From UBA1402 sp964575345 (GTDB taxonomy: Bacteria > Bacteroidota > Bacteroidia > Bacteroidales > UBA1402), in NCBI GenBank assembly GCA_964575345.1, contig CAZNQD010000003.1, forward strand, positions 1 to 64,000: a stretch of 64,000 nucleotides of DNA, in the 5' to 3' direction. The stretch's first letter is position 1. The number at the start of each line of letters is the position of its first letter. The notes under the pieces are model-generated. The model was not told the origin of the DNA and made no database searches. It worked only from the letters and a program-made list of their open reading frames with translations. Positions 35,213-44,087 of the stretch are shown in pieces. The translations under genes were made by a program, and so were the position numbers.

Positions 35213-35503
35213 ATGCGCAGGAAGAACGCCCAAACATTGGCAGAAGTGCTAAGCGAAGTGCTCAAAAATCAGCAACTCCAAGGCAAACTTGACGAAACAG
35301 CAGCCATCAGGCTATGGCCCGAAGTGGTGGGCAAAGCCCTGGCTGAACATACGGATAATTTGTATTTCAAACATTCCGTCCTGCACGTCCATGTCAAATC
35401 GGCCATTATCCGCAACGAACTTATGCTAATCAGGCCTCAGTTGATAAAGCGCCTCAACGAAAAAATTGGCAACCAGGCAGTTAAAAACCTGGTGTTGCAT
35501 TAA
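35213..35503 (+). CDS. DUF721 (DciA-like) protein
   Basis: A 96-residue protein of the DUF721 family, which includes DciA, the ancestral bacterial loader of the DnaB replicative helicase. The pattern IRLWPEVVGKALAEHTDNLYFKHSVLHVHVKSAIIRNELMLI matches the family's KH-like core. The C-terminus ends NQAVKNLVLH. It lies seven bases downstream of recF and shares its transcript, which fits a DNA-replication role. No dnaC/dnaI gene is visible in the window. Confidence 0.85.
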   Translation: MRRKNAQTLAEVLSEVLKNQQLQGKLDETAAIRLWPEVVGKALAEHTDNLYFKHSVLHVHVKSAIIRNELMLIRPQLIKRLNEKIGNQAVKNLVLH

Positions 35504-35514
35504 TTCCCCGGATT

Positions 35515-36102
35515 CTATTTGAATTGGCTGAGGAGGCCTTCCAGATTGGCTGTGAATAATTTTACCGAAATGGCCAGCAAAATAATCCCGAAGAATTTTC
35601 GAATGATATAAATGCCTGCACGACCAATGATTTTTTCAATTCGCTTAACTCCCTTGAGAACCAAAAAGACAACCACAATATTCAGGAACAGTGCTATTAG
35701 AATATTAATTGTCTGAAATTCCGCCTTCAACGAAAGCATGGTTGTAAAAGATCCGGCACCCACGATGAGAGGAAATACCAAAGGCACTATGGAAGAAACT
35801 TCGGCCGGGCCTTTATAGCGAAACACTTCAATATCGAAAATCATTTCGGCTGCCACGGCAAAAATCACGATAGCACCGGCCACAGCAAAAGAAGATATAT
35901 TTACTCCAAACAAGGCAAGCACTCCGTCTCCCAGAAAGAAAAAGGCAATCAAAAGAGCAAAAGAAATCAAAGAAATCTTTAATGAAGGAACTCCTCCCGG
36001 CTTTTTCTGCAAATCAATGATGATTGGAATAGAACCAACGATATCGATGATGGCAAATAAAACCGTGAATGCGCTTAATATCTCTCTTAAATTGAATTCC
36101 AT
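35515..36102 (-). CDS. MarC-family integral membrane protein
   Basis: A UPF0056/MarC membrane protein with six hydrophobic segments. It starts MEFNLREILSAFTVLFAIIDIVGSIPIII and carries the family stretch VPLVFPLIVGAGSFTTMLSLK. The C-terminus has KFFGIILLAISVKLFTANLEGL. The substrate or function is not established for the family. I chose ATG 36102 (195 residues) because a TATTTTTG box at 36118-36125 lies inside the longer frame from 36177, and the family normally starts here. It is convergent with the DUF721 gene. Confidence 0.85.
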   Translation of the reverse strand: MEFNLREILSAFTVLFAIIDIVGSIPIIIDLQKKPGGVPSLKISLISFALLIAFFFLGDGVLALFGVNISSFAVAGAIVIFAVAAEMIFDIEVFRYKGPAEVSSIVPLVFPLIVGAGSFTTMLSLKAEFQTINILIALFLNIVVVFLVLKGVKRIEKIIGRAGIYIIRKFFGIILLAISVKLFTANLEGLLSQFK

Positions 36103-36117
36103 GGTTATTATTTTTTG

Positions 36118-36125
36118 CAAAAATA
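36118..36125 (-). promoter_or_regulatory. -7 promoter box of marC-like gene
   Basis: TATTTTTG on the minus strand, 15 bases upstream of the chosen ATG at 36102. It excludes the longer N-terminus. Confidence 0.6.
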
Positions 36126-36147
36126 GCGCATTTTCAGAAATCTTGAG

Positions 36148-36155
36148 TATTTTCG
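36148..36155 (+). promoter_or_regulatory. possible -7 promoter box of CNB-domain gene
   Basis: TATTTTCG is one base off TAnnTTTG, 33 bases before the ATG at 36189. It is back-to-back with the marC box. Confidence 0.4.
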
Positions 36156-36188
36156 CAAAGGAATTATTTATACTCAAAAAAACGCGAG

Positions 36189-36587
36189 ATGTCCAGATTT
36201 GAACTTTTTTTGAAATACCCTTTGTTTAAAGGAATGAGTATGGATGAGTTGTTCCCGCTTTTGACCAAAGTAAGCCTCGACTTTGACAATTATAGCGCCG
36301 GAGATCTTCTCTTTGACAAAGATACCGTTTGCGAAAATCTGATCTTTTTGCTGGATGGCAAAGTGGAACTCGAAAACGAACAAAAGAAAAAACGCATCGC
36401 ACAAGGGCCTGAATTAATAGTTTTTACACATTTATTCGGACAGAAGCGACATATGCCGCTGATTGTCAAAGCCTTGGATAATTGCAGCATCATGCAGATC
36501 GACAGGAAATCTTTGTTGTTTTTGATGCGCAACAGTCAAACCGTATTATGCAATTATCTCGACTTGATTTCGGATCTGAGTGCTTAA
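36189..36587 (+). CDS. stand-alone cyclic-nucleotide-binding domain, Crp/Fnr-like without HTH
   Basis: The 132-residue protein matches the sensory domain of Bacteroidota Crp/Fnr-type regulators: FELFLKYPLFKGMSMDEL at the start, a beta-roll, FTHLFGQKRHMPLIVKALDNCSIMQIDRKSLLFLM and the beginning of the dimer helix LCNYLDLISDLSA. It ends exactly there, so the C-terminal winged helix-turn-helix is missing and it cannot bind DNA in the usual way. The 123 bases before the next gene are too short to hold a full HTH. Either a decayed regulator or a free-standing ligand-binding module. It has no PRR/RGEL-type cAMP pocket that I can recognise. Confidence 0.72.
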   Translation: MSRFELFLKYPLFKGMSMDELFPLLTKVSLDFDNYSAGDLLFDKDTVCENLIFLLDGKVELENEQKKKRIAQGPELIVFTHLFGQKRHMPLIVKALDNCSIMQIDRKSLLFLMRNSQTVLCNYLDLISDLSA

Positions 36588-36710
36588 ATCCGGCACCGGC
36601 AAACTCATCCCACTTTCCATTTTCCACTGCTTATAAGCGATTCTAAAAGCAGTCACATTAGTACTATTGCTAAACGAATTAATTAGGACAAGACAGAAAG
36701 AATTGACCAG

Positions 36711-38795
36711 ATGAAAACTAAATTTTTTTTTATTATGACAGCGCTGACCGTTATTGGTCTTCAGGCCTCCAATCCCTTTTTGGGAAAATACAAAACCCTG
36801 CATGAGACAGCCCCCTTCAGGGAAGTTAAAATTGAACACATACTTCCTGCCTATCAGGAAGCTATACGCCTGCATGATAAAGAAATTCAAAAAATTACCG
36901 CCAACAAAGAGCCGGCCACCTTCGCTAATACCATCGAAGCATTGGAACGCTCGGGTGAATTACTTGACAAAGTGTCGGCAGTCTACTATACCTTGCTCAA
37001 CAATGAGGCCGGTGACGAACTGATGAACTTATCTCAGCAAATTTCGCCCCTGCTGTCTGAACATCAAAACAACATAGTTCTCAACGAGGCTCTGTACAAG
37101 AGAATCAAAACAGTATACGACAACAGGGAGAACTTAAACCTGAATACAGAACAAAGCCGCCTGCTCTGGGAAACGTATATGGACTTTCTGGACAGCGGAG
37201 CCACCCTCGAAGGAGCCGACCGCGAAAAATACCGGGAACTGAGCACCAAACTGAGCCAACTCAGCCTGAATTTCGGACAAAATGTGCTGAAAGCCACCAA
37301 TGCCTACTCCAAAGTCTTTACCGATAAAGCATTATTGTCCGGCATTCCGGAAGATGTGTTAAGCATAGCTGCCGAAAAAGCTAAAGCCAAAGGGCTGGAG
37401 GGCTGGCTTTTTGACCTTAGTGCCCCCAGCTACGGTGCTTTTCTGAAATACGCAGACAACAGAGAACTCCGCGAAGAAATGTACCGGGCTTATATGGGCA
37501 GGAGCCTCGAAGGTGAATTCAACAACCAGCCCGTCATCAGGGATATCGTCAACGCCCGTCTCGAAATGGCCGGCCTGTTTGGCTATTCCGACTATGCCTC
37601 CTATGTGCTGCGCAGAAGGATGACCAAAAATCCCGAAACCGTTTACGGCCTGCTGGATCAGCTCAGAGAAGCCTATTTGCCTTTGGGTCAAAGGGAACTT
37701 TCGGCTCTTCAGGGATTTGCCCTGGGGTATGAGAAAAATTTCATTAAACTTGAAGCCTGGGATTGGTCGTATTATTCCCAGAAACTCAAAGACTTGCAGT
37801 TTGACCTCAACGACGAAATGCTCAAACCCTACTTTAAACTGGACAAGGTCATAGAGGGTGTGTTCGGGCTGGCCACCAAATTATACGGTCTCCGTTTCGA
37901 GAAAAACGACAAGATCCAGGTTTGGCATGAGGAGGTAAGCGCCTACGAAGTCTTCGACAAGGATGGTTCTTTCCTTGCTGTCCTTTATACCGATTTCCAC
38001 CCCAGGGCAAGCAAGCGCTCCGGAGCCTGGATGAGTGATATTAAAGCACAGCACAAAATCAAAAACAAAGATATCCGGCCCCATATCACATTGACCACCA
38101 ATTTCACTCCCTCTACCGCCGAAAAGCCATCCCTGCTCACTTTTGATGAAGTGACCACCTTTTTGCACGAATTTGGCCATGCCCTGCACGGAATGCTTTC
38201 CAATACCACCTATGCCTCGCTGGCAGGTACCAACGTTTACCGCGATTTTGTGGAACTGCCTTCACAAATAATGGAAAACTGGGGCACTAAGCAGGAGTTT
38301 CTGAATACCTTTGCGGTTCACTACCTGAGCGGCGAAAAGATTCCTGCCGAATTGATCGAAAAAATAATTGCCTCCGATAACTTTAACGCTGGATATGCTT
38401 GTTTGCGCCAGCTGAGTTTCGGCTATCTGGACATGGCCTGGCACAGTCTTCAAAAACCCTTCGACGGGGATGTACGTCAATTCGAAAATCAGGCCTGGAA
38501 CTCGGTCATCCTGCTTCCGCAACCTCAGGAAGCCTGCATGAGTACAGGTTTCAGCCATATCTTTTCGGGAGGTTATGCCGCCGGTTATTACGGGTATAAA
38601 TGGGCAGAAGTACTTGATGCCGACGCCTTTGAATTCTATACCGAAAACGAAGTCTTCGACACCCAAAGGGCAGCTTCGTTTCGCGAAAATATCCTATCCA
38701 GAGGAGGCACCCAGGATCCCATGGAACTTTATTTAAAATTCAGAGGGCGTGAACCCCGTATTGATGCTTTACTTAAACGCAACGGAATAAAATAA
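36711..38795 (+). CDS. M3-family zinc oligopeptidase (peptidyl-dipeptidase Dcp-like)
   Basis: A thimet-type metallopeptidase that degrades short peptides. The zinc site is HEFGHALHGML near residue 488 with the downstream Glu in NVYRDFVELPSQIMENW. It has 694 residues, close to Dcp length. The N-terminus (FFFIMTALTVIGLQASNPF) looks like a cleavable signal peptide, so it is probably periplasmic. C-terminal motifs SFGYLDMAWH and FSHIFSGGYAAGYYGYKWAEVLDADAF are typical. It leads a tight four-gene forward operon: the next gene starts on the base after its stop. Confidence 0.92.
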   Translation: MKTKFFFIMTALTVIGLQASNPFLGKYKTLHETAPFREVKIEHILPAYQEAIRLHDKEIQKITANKEPATFANTIEALERSGELLDKVSAVYYTLLNNEAGDELMNLSQQISPLLSEHQNNIVLNEALYKRIKTVYDNRENLNLNTEQSRLLWETYMDFLDSGATLEGADREKYRELSTKLSQLSLNFGQNVLKATNAYSKVFTDKALLSGIPEDVLSIAAEKAKAKGLEGWLFDLSAPSYGAFLKYADNRELREEMYRAYMGRSLEGEFNNQPVIRDIVNARLEMAGLFGYSDYASYVLRRRMTKNPETVYGLLDQLREAYLPLGQRELSALQGFALGYEKNFIKLEAWDWSYYSQKLKDLQFDLNDEMLKPYFKLDKVIEGVFGLATKLYGLRFEKNDKIQVWHEEVSAYEVFDKDGSFLAVLYTDFHPRASKRSGAWMSDIKAQHKIKNKDIRPHITLTTNFTPSTAEKPSLLTFDEVTTFLHEFGHALHGMLSNTTYASLAGTNVYRDFVELPSQIMENWGTKQEFLNTFAVHYLSGEKIPAELIEKIIASDNFNAGYACLRQLSFGYLDMAWHSLQKPFDGDVRQFENQAWNSVILLPQPQEACMSTGFSHIFSGGYAAGYYGYKWAEVLDADAFEFYTENEVFDTQRAASFRENILSRGGTQDPMELYLKFRGREPRIDALLKRNGIK

Positions 38796-39224
38796 ATGGA
38801 CGATAAACAAGCCTTACTTGATAAACGATACATGCGCATGGCCTTGATCTGGGCCGAAAATTCCTACTGTATACGAAGGCAGGTCGGAGCTCTGATGGTG
38901 AAAGACAAGCGTATTATTTCTGACGGCTATAACGGCACTCCTTCGGGTTTTGAAAATATATGCGAGGACGGTGAGGGCAACACCAAAGCTTATGTTTTGC
39001 ACGCAGAAGCCAATGCTATAACCAAGGTGGCCCGCTCGCACAACAGCAGCCAGGGAGCAACCATTTATGTTACTGCCTGTCCTTGTATAGATTGCGCCAA
39101 ATTGATCATTCAGGCAGGTATAGTAAGAGTGGTCTACGGAGAACCCTACCATGCCGAAGACGGCCTGAATCTTTTGCTGAGGGCAGGCATCGATGTTTGC
39201 TTTTGCGATAAAAGTCTGCTTTAA
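38796..39224 (+). CDS. dCMP deaminase family protein (ComEB-like)
   Basis: A zinc-dependent deaminase, most likely converting dCMP to dUMP for thymidylate synthesis. The 142-residue protein has the zinc/proton-shuttle motif HAEANAI and the two zinc cysteines in ACPCIDCAK. It begins MDDKQALLDKRYMRMALIWAENS, with RRQVGALMVKDKRIISDGYNGTP typical of dCMP deaminases. It starts immediately after the M3 peptidase stop, with no spacer. Confidence 0.92.
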   Translation: MDDKQALLDKRYMRMALIWAENSYCIRRQVGALMVKDKRIISDGYNGTPSGFENICEDGEGNTKAYVLHAEANAITKVARSHNSSQGATIYVTACPCIDCAKLIIQAGIVRVVYGEPYHAEDGLNLLLRAGIDVCFCDKSLL

Positions 39225-39248
39225 TTAACTATTTAACAATTCCTTGCG

Positions 39249-40886
39249 ATGAAAAACCGGTATCAACTGTTTCTTATCATATTCCTTTCCGTACTGATCG
39301 GTATAACCATAGGTAATTTTGTTTCACTCAGGCAACAAAACAATAAATTCATTCCCTCTCTGGTGAATTTCAACAAGCTGGACGCCCTGCTCAATCTCGT
39401 ATCTTCCAAATATGTGGAAGATGTGGACGAAAAAAAACTTATCGAAGGCCTGATCCCTAAAGTCTTGTTGGAATTGGACCCTCACTCGGTCTACATTTCG
39501 GCAGAAGAAATGGAAAGAGCCAACGAAGACATCGAAGGTTCGTTCAGCGGGGTGGGCATACAATTCAATATCCGGGAAGATACCATACGAGTGGTTGCCG
39601 TCATCACGGGAGGCCCCGCCGAGCAAGCCGGCCTCAGGGCGGGTGATATGATTGTCAGTATTAACGATAGTAGTTTTGTGGGTCCCGCGGTCAACAACGA
39701 ACGAGTGATGAAAACCCTGAGAGGTGAAAAAAACACAGAGGTCAAGGTAGGTATACTCAGAAGAAATGCCGGCCGGGAACTCAGCTATAAGCTTATGCGA
39801 GACGATATCCCGGTGAACAGCATTGATGCTTCTTACAAGATAGGAGAAAACATCGCCTACATTAAACTCGGTAAATTTACCAGATCCACCTACAATGAGT
39901 TCTTGTCTGTTATCAGTAAAATGCAGGCACAGGACAATTGCGACCGCGTTATTCTCGACCTCAGAGGCAATCCCGGAGGATTAATGGGCCCTGCCCTGGC
40001 TATTCTTAATGAGTTTCTACCCCGAAACAGCCTGATGCTGTATGTCGAAGGCAAGGCTTACAAAAGAGAAGAGAGTTTTTCCGATGGCAGAGGTTCCTGT
40101 CAGAATACTCCTCTTATCGTGCTGATGGATGAATGGGCTGCTTCCTCGAGTGAGATTGTGGCCGGAGCCATACAGGACAACGACAGGGGATACATTGTCG
40201 GCCGCAGGTCTTACGGGAAAGGTCTGGTTCAGCAACAAATTCCATTTAAAGACGGCTCTGCCGTTCGTTTAACGGTTGCGCATTACTACGTGCCTTCGGG
40301 GCGTAATATTCAAAAACCTTTCGAAAAAGGTGATTTCAAAGATTACGAAATGGATTTAGTGAATCGCTATATGCGGGGAGAATTCGACTCACGCGACAGT
40401 ATTCGGCTGAGCGACAGTCTTATTTATAATACCAAAGGGGGACGTCTGGTGTACGGCGGAGGAGGCATTATGCCCGATTTCTTTGTGCCCATAGACACCA
40501 CCGGCAGCAGTGAATGGTACAATACAGTATTCAACCAAATATACCCCTATAACTTCGCGGCCAATTACGCCGATCACCACCGCGAGCAGTTATCGGCTTT
40601 AAAAACTCCTGCCGACTTAAAGGCTTATCTGCAAGAGCAAAGAGTCTTCGAAAGCTTTGTTGAATATACGGCAGCCCAAGGCATTGCCAAAAAGCCGCAA
40701 CAAATCTCCGAATCCAAAGAATTGGCCGCTACTCAGATTTATGCTTATATAGCACGTAATATTCTGGGAGAAGATGCCTTCTGGATGCTCTTGCAGGAAA
40801 AAGATCCCACACTCAACAAAGCCGTTTCGCTTATCCGGGACCTGGGTGTAAATGTTGCCACGGATACAGCAGAGCAAAAACAATAA
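39249..40886 (+). CDS. S41 family carboxy-terminal processing protease
   Basis: A periplasmic serine protease with a PDZ domain that trims or degrades envelope proteins. There is an N-terminal signal/anchor (about 5-24, YQLFLIIFLSVLIGITIGNF), a PDZ domain (about 95-180, GVGIQFNIREDTIRVVAVITGGPAEQAGLRAGDMI) and a catalytic domain with nucleophile Ser in WAASSSEIVAGAIQD and the Lys in GRRSYGKGLVQQQ. A C-terminal helical extension (about 430-545) is present. The neighbours are a dCMP deaminase and a folate enzyme. Confidence 0.93.
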   Translation: MKNRYQLFLIIFLSVLIGITIGNFVSLRQQNNKFIPSLVNFNKLDALLNLVSSKYVEDVDEKKLIEGLIPKVLLELDPHSVYISAEEMERANEDIEGSFSGVGIQFNIREDTIRVVAVITGGPAEQAGLRAGDMIVSINDSSFVGPAVNNERVMKTLRGEKNTEVKVGILRRNAGRELSYKLMRDDIPVNSIDASYKIGENIAYIKLGKFTRSTYNEFLSVISKMQAQDNCDRVILDLRGNPGGLMGPALAILNEFLPRNSLMLYVEGKAYKREESFSDGRGSCQNTPLIVLMDEWAASSSEIVAGAIQDNDRGYIVGRRSYGKGLVQQQIPFKDGSAVRLTVAHYYVPSGRNIQKPFEKGDFKDYEMDLVNRYMRGEFDSRDSIRLSDSLIYNTKGGRLVYGGGGIMPDFFVPIDTTGSSEWYNTVFNQIYPYNFAANYADHHREQLSALKTPADLKAYLQEQRVFESFVEYTAAQGIAKKPQQISESKELAATQIYAYIARNILGEDAFWMLLQEKDPTLNKAVSLIRDLGVNVATDTAEQKQ

Positions 40887-40891
40887 ATACG

Positions 40892-41440
40892 ATGGATACC
40901 GCGGCCGCGCAAAAAGAACAGCTAAGAAAGGCTCTGCGCTTGCTGACAAAACAACAAAACCCTGCAGAGCTCGAAAAAGAATCCAGGCTTATTTGCAACA
41001 AGCTGGAATGGAGTCCTGAGTTTAAGGAAGCCCAAAACCTCTTGTTGTATTATTCCTTGTCCGACGAAGTGAGTACGCTGGAATTGATTCAGCGCTGGTA
41101 CAAACATAAAAATATTCTGCTCCCCGTAATCATCGACGACAGCAACATGGTTTTACGCCTTTACACCGGACAAACTGCTTTGCAGCTGAATCCCTGGGGT
41201 ATTGCCGAACCCATAGGAGAAGATTTCTTGGTTTACGATAAGATCGACCTGGCGGTTATTCCCGGTATGGCCTTCGATAAACAGGGCTACAGGCTGGGAC
41301 GGGGTAAAGCATATTACGACCGTTTTCTGGGTCAACTTCAATGCCCTGTGTTTGGCTTGTGTTTTGCTTACCGCTGCCTTGAAAGCCTGCCTGTAGAAGA
41401 CTGGGACATCCCTGTTCAACGAGTGATAAGCAGTATTTGA
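40892..41440 (+). CDS. 5-formyltetrahydrofolate cyclo-ligase
   Basis: It converts 5-formyl-THF to 5,10-methenyl-THF with ATP, salvaging a dead-end folate. The 182-residue protein shows NLLLYYSLSDEVSTLELIQRW, the substrate loop WGIAEPIG and the nucleotide/Mg motif IPGMAFDKQGYRLGRGKAYYDRFL. It starts five bases after the S41 protease stop and ends the operon. Folate and dCMP deaminase genes in one operon fit thymidylate and one-carbon metabolism. Confidence 0.92.
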   Translation: MDTAAAQKEQLRKALRLLTKQQNPAELEKESRLICNKLEWSPEFKEAQNLLLYYSLSDEVSTLELIQRWYKHKNILLPVIIDDSNMVLRLYTGQTALQLNPWGIAEPIGEDFLVYDKIDLAVIPGMAFDKQGYRLGRGKAYYDRFLGQLQCPVFGLCFAYRCLESLPVEDWDIPVQRVISSI

Positions 41441-41466
41441 AGGTTTTGGTTATAACTGCCGCTATA

Positions 41467-42804
41467 CTATTTTGTCGGATTTTCCTTTTTAACCGTTCGG
41501 CTGTCTGTGTGGTTTTCCTTTTTGCATTTCTTTAATTGCTTTTCGAGATCGGCAATTTTAAGCTCCTGGTTTTGTATGGTGGTCAGCAACGAATTTAATT
41601 CCTCGTTTTCAACCGACGAAGGGAACTGGGCATCCACACGCTCCATGAAATCGCTCAGCACATTCATATAGTTTATAAAAGCCTCAAAGGGGGTCTCGTA
41701 AGGGCTGAAATAACGATACAGGCCGCCATCGGAAAAGTTCTTTGTGCTCATATAATAAAAATGGTCGCTGGTCTGCAGGTAATTCCAGTCAAGATGCAAG
41801 CGGCGGTCTTTGCTCATCCGCATCCTTTCGGCTATACTGTAGAGCTTGTTGAAAGCTTCCTGCTGAAGGTCGTTCCCCAGCCAGGCGCTTAAATCTCTTT
41901 CTTCGTCTGTCCATGAAATGGGATTGGGAACGCTGATAGGGCCTGTTGCTTTTACAAGGCCGCTAACCTCGGAAGGAGTTGAAAACTCAATCCCTTTTTC
42001 GAAGGCAAACTTGGGCAGGGCTTTAAGAAACTCAAAAATGCCGCTTTCTTTGGACTGAAGGTTGCCAAAGGTTTCATAATTCATAAATAAATTAATAACC
42101 TGCTCATTATCGGGCGTTTTGTGAATCCAGTCGATGAATTTGTCAGCCACCAATGGGTACTCGCTCCAGTTATAGTTTGAAAAACGGAAAGTGATATCAT
42201 CACTCAGTTTATCGTTTTTCAACAAAAGTTTCAGGTTGGGATTTAAAGCACTGTGGTAGACAAAATTGGGGCTTTTCCATCCGAGCACCGCTTTGGCACC
42301 CTCGGAAATAATGGTTTTGTACCCCATGGAATAGATCAATTCTCCTAAATCGTCAGAATAAACTAACTCGGTATTTCTAAAGGTTTTAGGTCTTTGGCCA
42401 AATAAGATTTCAATACGTTTGCGGTGTTGCGTGACCTGGTCTTTAAACTCCTTTTCATCTATAATGGAAGACAAAGAATGAGCATAGGTTTCACTTAGAA
42501 ATTCGACCGCACCTGTTTTGGCTAATTTCCGAAAACTTTCGATGACTTCCGGAGCGTATTGTTCCAGCTGATCCAGGGCTACACCCGAAATGGAAAAAGC
42601 CACCCGGAATTTTCCTTCGCTTGACTGAATCAAGTCGTAGATAATTTGATTGGCCGGCAAAAAAGAATTGGCGGCAATTCGCTGAAGTATTTGCTCGTTG
42701 GTGAAATCGTCGTAATAATAATGATCTGCACCTATATCAAAAAAGCGATATCGTTTAAGACGAAAAGGTTGGTGAATCTGAAAATAAAAACAAATCGTTT
42801 TCAT
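41467..42804 (-). CDS. GH57-family alpha-glucan enzyme with atypical catalytic region
   Basis: The 445-residue protein has the GH57 start (MKTICFYFQIHQPFR, His11) and the expected nucleophile Glu146 in TFRNTELVYSDD. The region that normally reads DYETFGEH, with the acid/base Asp, is NYETFGNL here (Asn242, codon AAT at 42079-42081). Both the Asp and the EH pair are changed. A C-terminal coiled coil of about 40 residues (ENEELNSLLTTIQNQELKIADLEKQLKKC) and a lysine-rich tail follow. It is the last gene of an operon with a GT4 synthase and a debranching enzyme, 17 bases apart, so glycogen metabolism is the likely process. Catalysis cannot be assumed. Confidence 0.82.
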   Translation of the reverse strand: MKTICFYFQIHQPFRLKRYRFFDIGADHYYYDDFTNEQILQRIAANSFLPANQIIYDLIQSSEGKFRVAFSISGVALDQLEQYAPEVIESFRKLAKTGAVEFLSETYAHSLSSIIDEKEFKDQVTQHRKRIEILFGQRPKTFRNTELVYSDDLGELIYSMGYKTIISEGAKAVLGWKSPNFVYHSALNPNLKLLLKNDKLSDDITFRFSNYNWSEYPLVADKFIDWIHKTPDNEQVINLFMNYETFGNLQSKESGIFEFLKALPKFAFEKGIEFSTPSEVSGLVKATGPISVPNPISWTDEERDLSAWLGNDLQQEAFNKLYSIAERMRMSKDRRLHLDWNYLQTSDHFYYMSTKNFSDGGLYRYFSPYETPFEAFINYMNVLSDFMERVDAQFPSSVENEELNSLLTTIQNQELKIADLEKQLKKCKKENHTDSRTVKKENPTK

Positions 42805-42821
42805 AAGGCTTTATTTAATAA

Positions 42822-44087
42822 TTACTTTATTCCTAACAGACGGTCATAAACGGCTCTGACCTTTTGTCCGGCATACTCCCATTTGATCTCGTCCACTTCT
42901 TTTTTGCCCTGAATCTTCAGAAATTCATACATGGCCTGATTGCTGATTATTGAGTAGATGGCATCGGCCATGGCATCAATATCCCAATAGTCGGTTTTGA
43001 TGGCATAATTCAGGATTTCGGCACAACCCGATTGTTTCGAAATAATGGAAGGAACCCCTACCTGCATGGCTTCGAGTGGAGATATCCCAAATGGCTCTGA
43101 CACCGAGGGCATTATGTAGACATCACTCGATTTTAGCATTCTGTAAACCTGGTTGCCTTTCAAAAAGCCGGGGAAATGGAACTTGTCTGCTATTCCCCTT
43201 TTGGCTACCAGGCTTATCATGGCCTCCATCATATCTCCGTTGCCTGCCATTACAAAACGGACTTTGGGGGTTTTCTGCAAAACACGGCTGGCAGCTTCGA
43301 CAAAATACTCCGGCCCTTTCTGCATGGTGATTCTTCCCAGAAAAGTGACTATCTTTTGATTCGTATGTCTTTCCGGTTGAATTTCCTCGATTTTTTTGCT
43401 TACCGGCTCAACGGCGTTATGGACAGTGGATACCTTGCGGGGATCCTGATGGTATTTGCTAATCACGGTGTCCCTGGTCAGATTACTGACGCAAATGATA
43501 TGATCGGCATGATCCATACCGTTTTTTTCGATACCGTAGACCTGTGGATTGACATTGCCCCGGCTGCGGTCAAAATCGGTGGCATGAACATGGATGACCA
43601 AAGGTTTACCGCTGACATTCTTAGCATGAATACCCGCAGAATAAGTGAGCCAGTCGTGTGAATGGATTATGTCGTAATGCTCGGTACGGGCGATGACTCC
43701 GGCACAAATGGAATAGTTGTTGATTTCCTCCATCAAATTGTCGGGGTAACGTCCCGAAAACTCGATACAACCCAGGTCGTTGGTGTATAAATATCTGAAA
43801 TCGGCATAGATATGACCTCTCATATTGTAGTAGTCCCGGGGGCTCATATAAGAGCCGAAACGGCTATCCAGGTGTTCCCAGGAAACATCTCTCCAAACCA
43901 CCGGTGTATTGCAGGCTCCTATAATTTTAACGAAACTCTGGTCTTCGTCTCCGTAAGGTTTGGGAATGACAAAAACAAGATCCATATCGGCTTGCATGGC
44001 CATTCCTCTGGTTAGTCCATAGCTGGCCGTTCCCAAACCGCCCAGAATATGTGGAGGGAATTCCCAGCCAAACATAAGTGCTCTCAT
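42822..44087 (-). CDS. GT4 glycosyltransferase, probable glycogen synthase-like
   Basis: A GT-B-fold transferase of 421 residues. The N-terminal domain opens MRALMFGWEFPPHILGGLGTASYGLTRGMA and has HSHDWLTYSAGIHAK. The C-terminal domain carries the EX7E motif in SVSEPFGISPLEAMQVGVPSII. It belongs to the GT4 type that replaces GT5 glycogen synthase in Bacteroidota glycogen clusters, probably extending alpha-1,4-glucan in the cytoplasm. It overlaps the upstream debranching gene by four bases (ATGA), so the two are translationally coupled. The donor nucleotide is not evident. Confidence 0.87.
   Translation of the reverse strand: MRALMFGWEFPPHILGGLGTASYGLTRGMAMQADMDLVFVIPKPYGDEDQSFVKIIGACNTPVVWRDVSWEHLDSRFGSYMSPRDYYNMRGHIYADFRYLYTNDLGCIEFSGRYPDNLMEEINNYSICAGVIARTEHYDIIHSHDWLTYSAGIHAKNVSGKPLVIHVHATDFDRSRGNVNPQVYGIEKNGMDHADHIICVSNLTRDTVISKYHQDPRKVSTVHNAVEPVSKKIEEIQPERHTNQKIVTFLGRITMQKGPEYFVEAASRVLQKTPKVRFVMAGNGDMMEAMISLVAKRGIADKFHFPGFLKGNQVYRMLKSSDVYIMPSVSEPFGISPLEAMQVGVPSIISKQSGCAEILNYAIKTDYWDIDAMADAIYSIISNQAMYEFLKIQGKKEVDEIKWEYAGQKVRAVYDRLLGIK

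Noticed and set aside
36588..36680. Continuation of the CNB-domain gene through its stop as a readthrough product
   Set aside because: The continued frame does not resemble a Crp-type HTH, and no recoding signal is visible.
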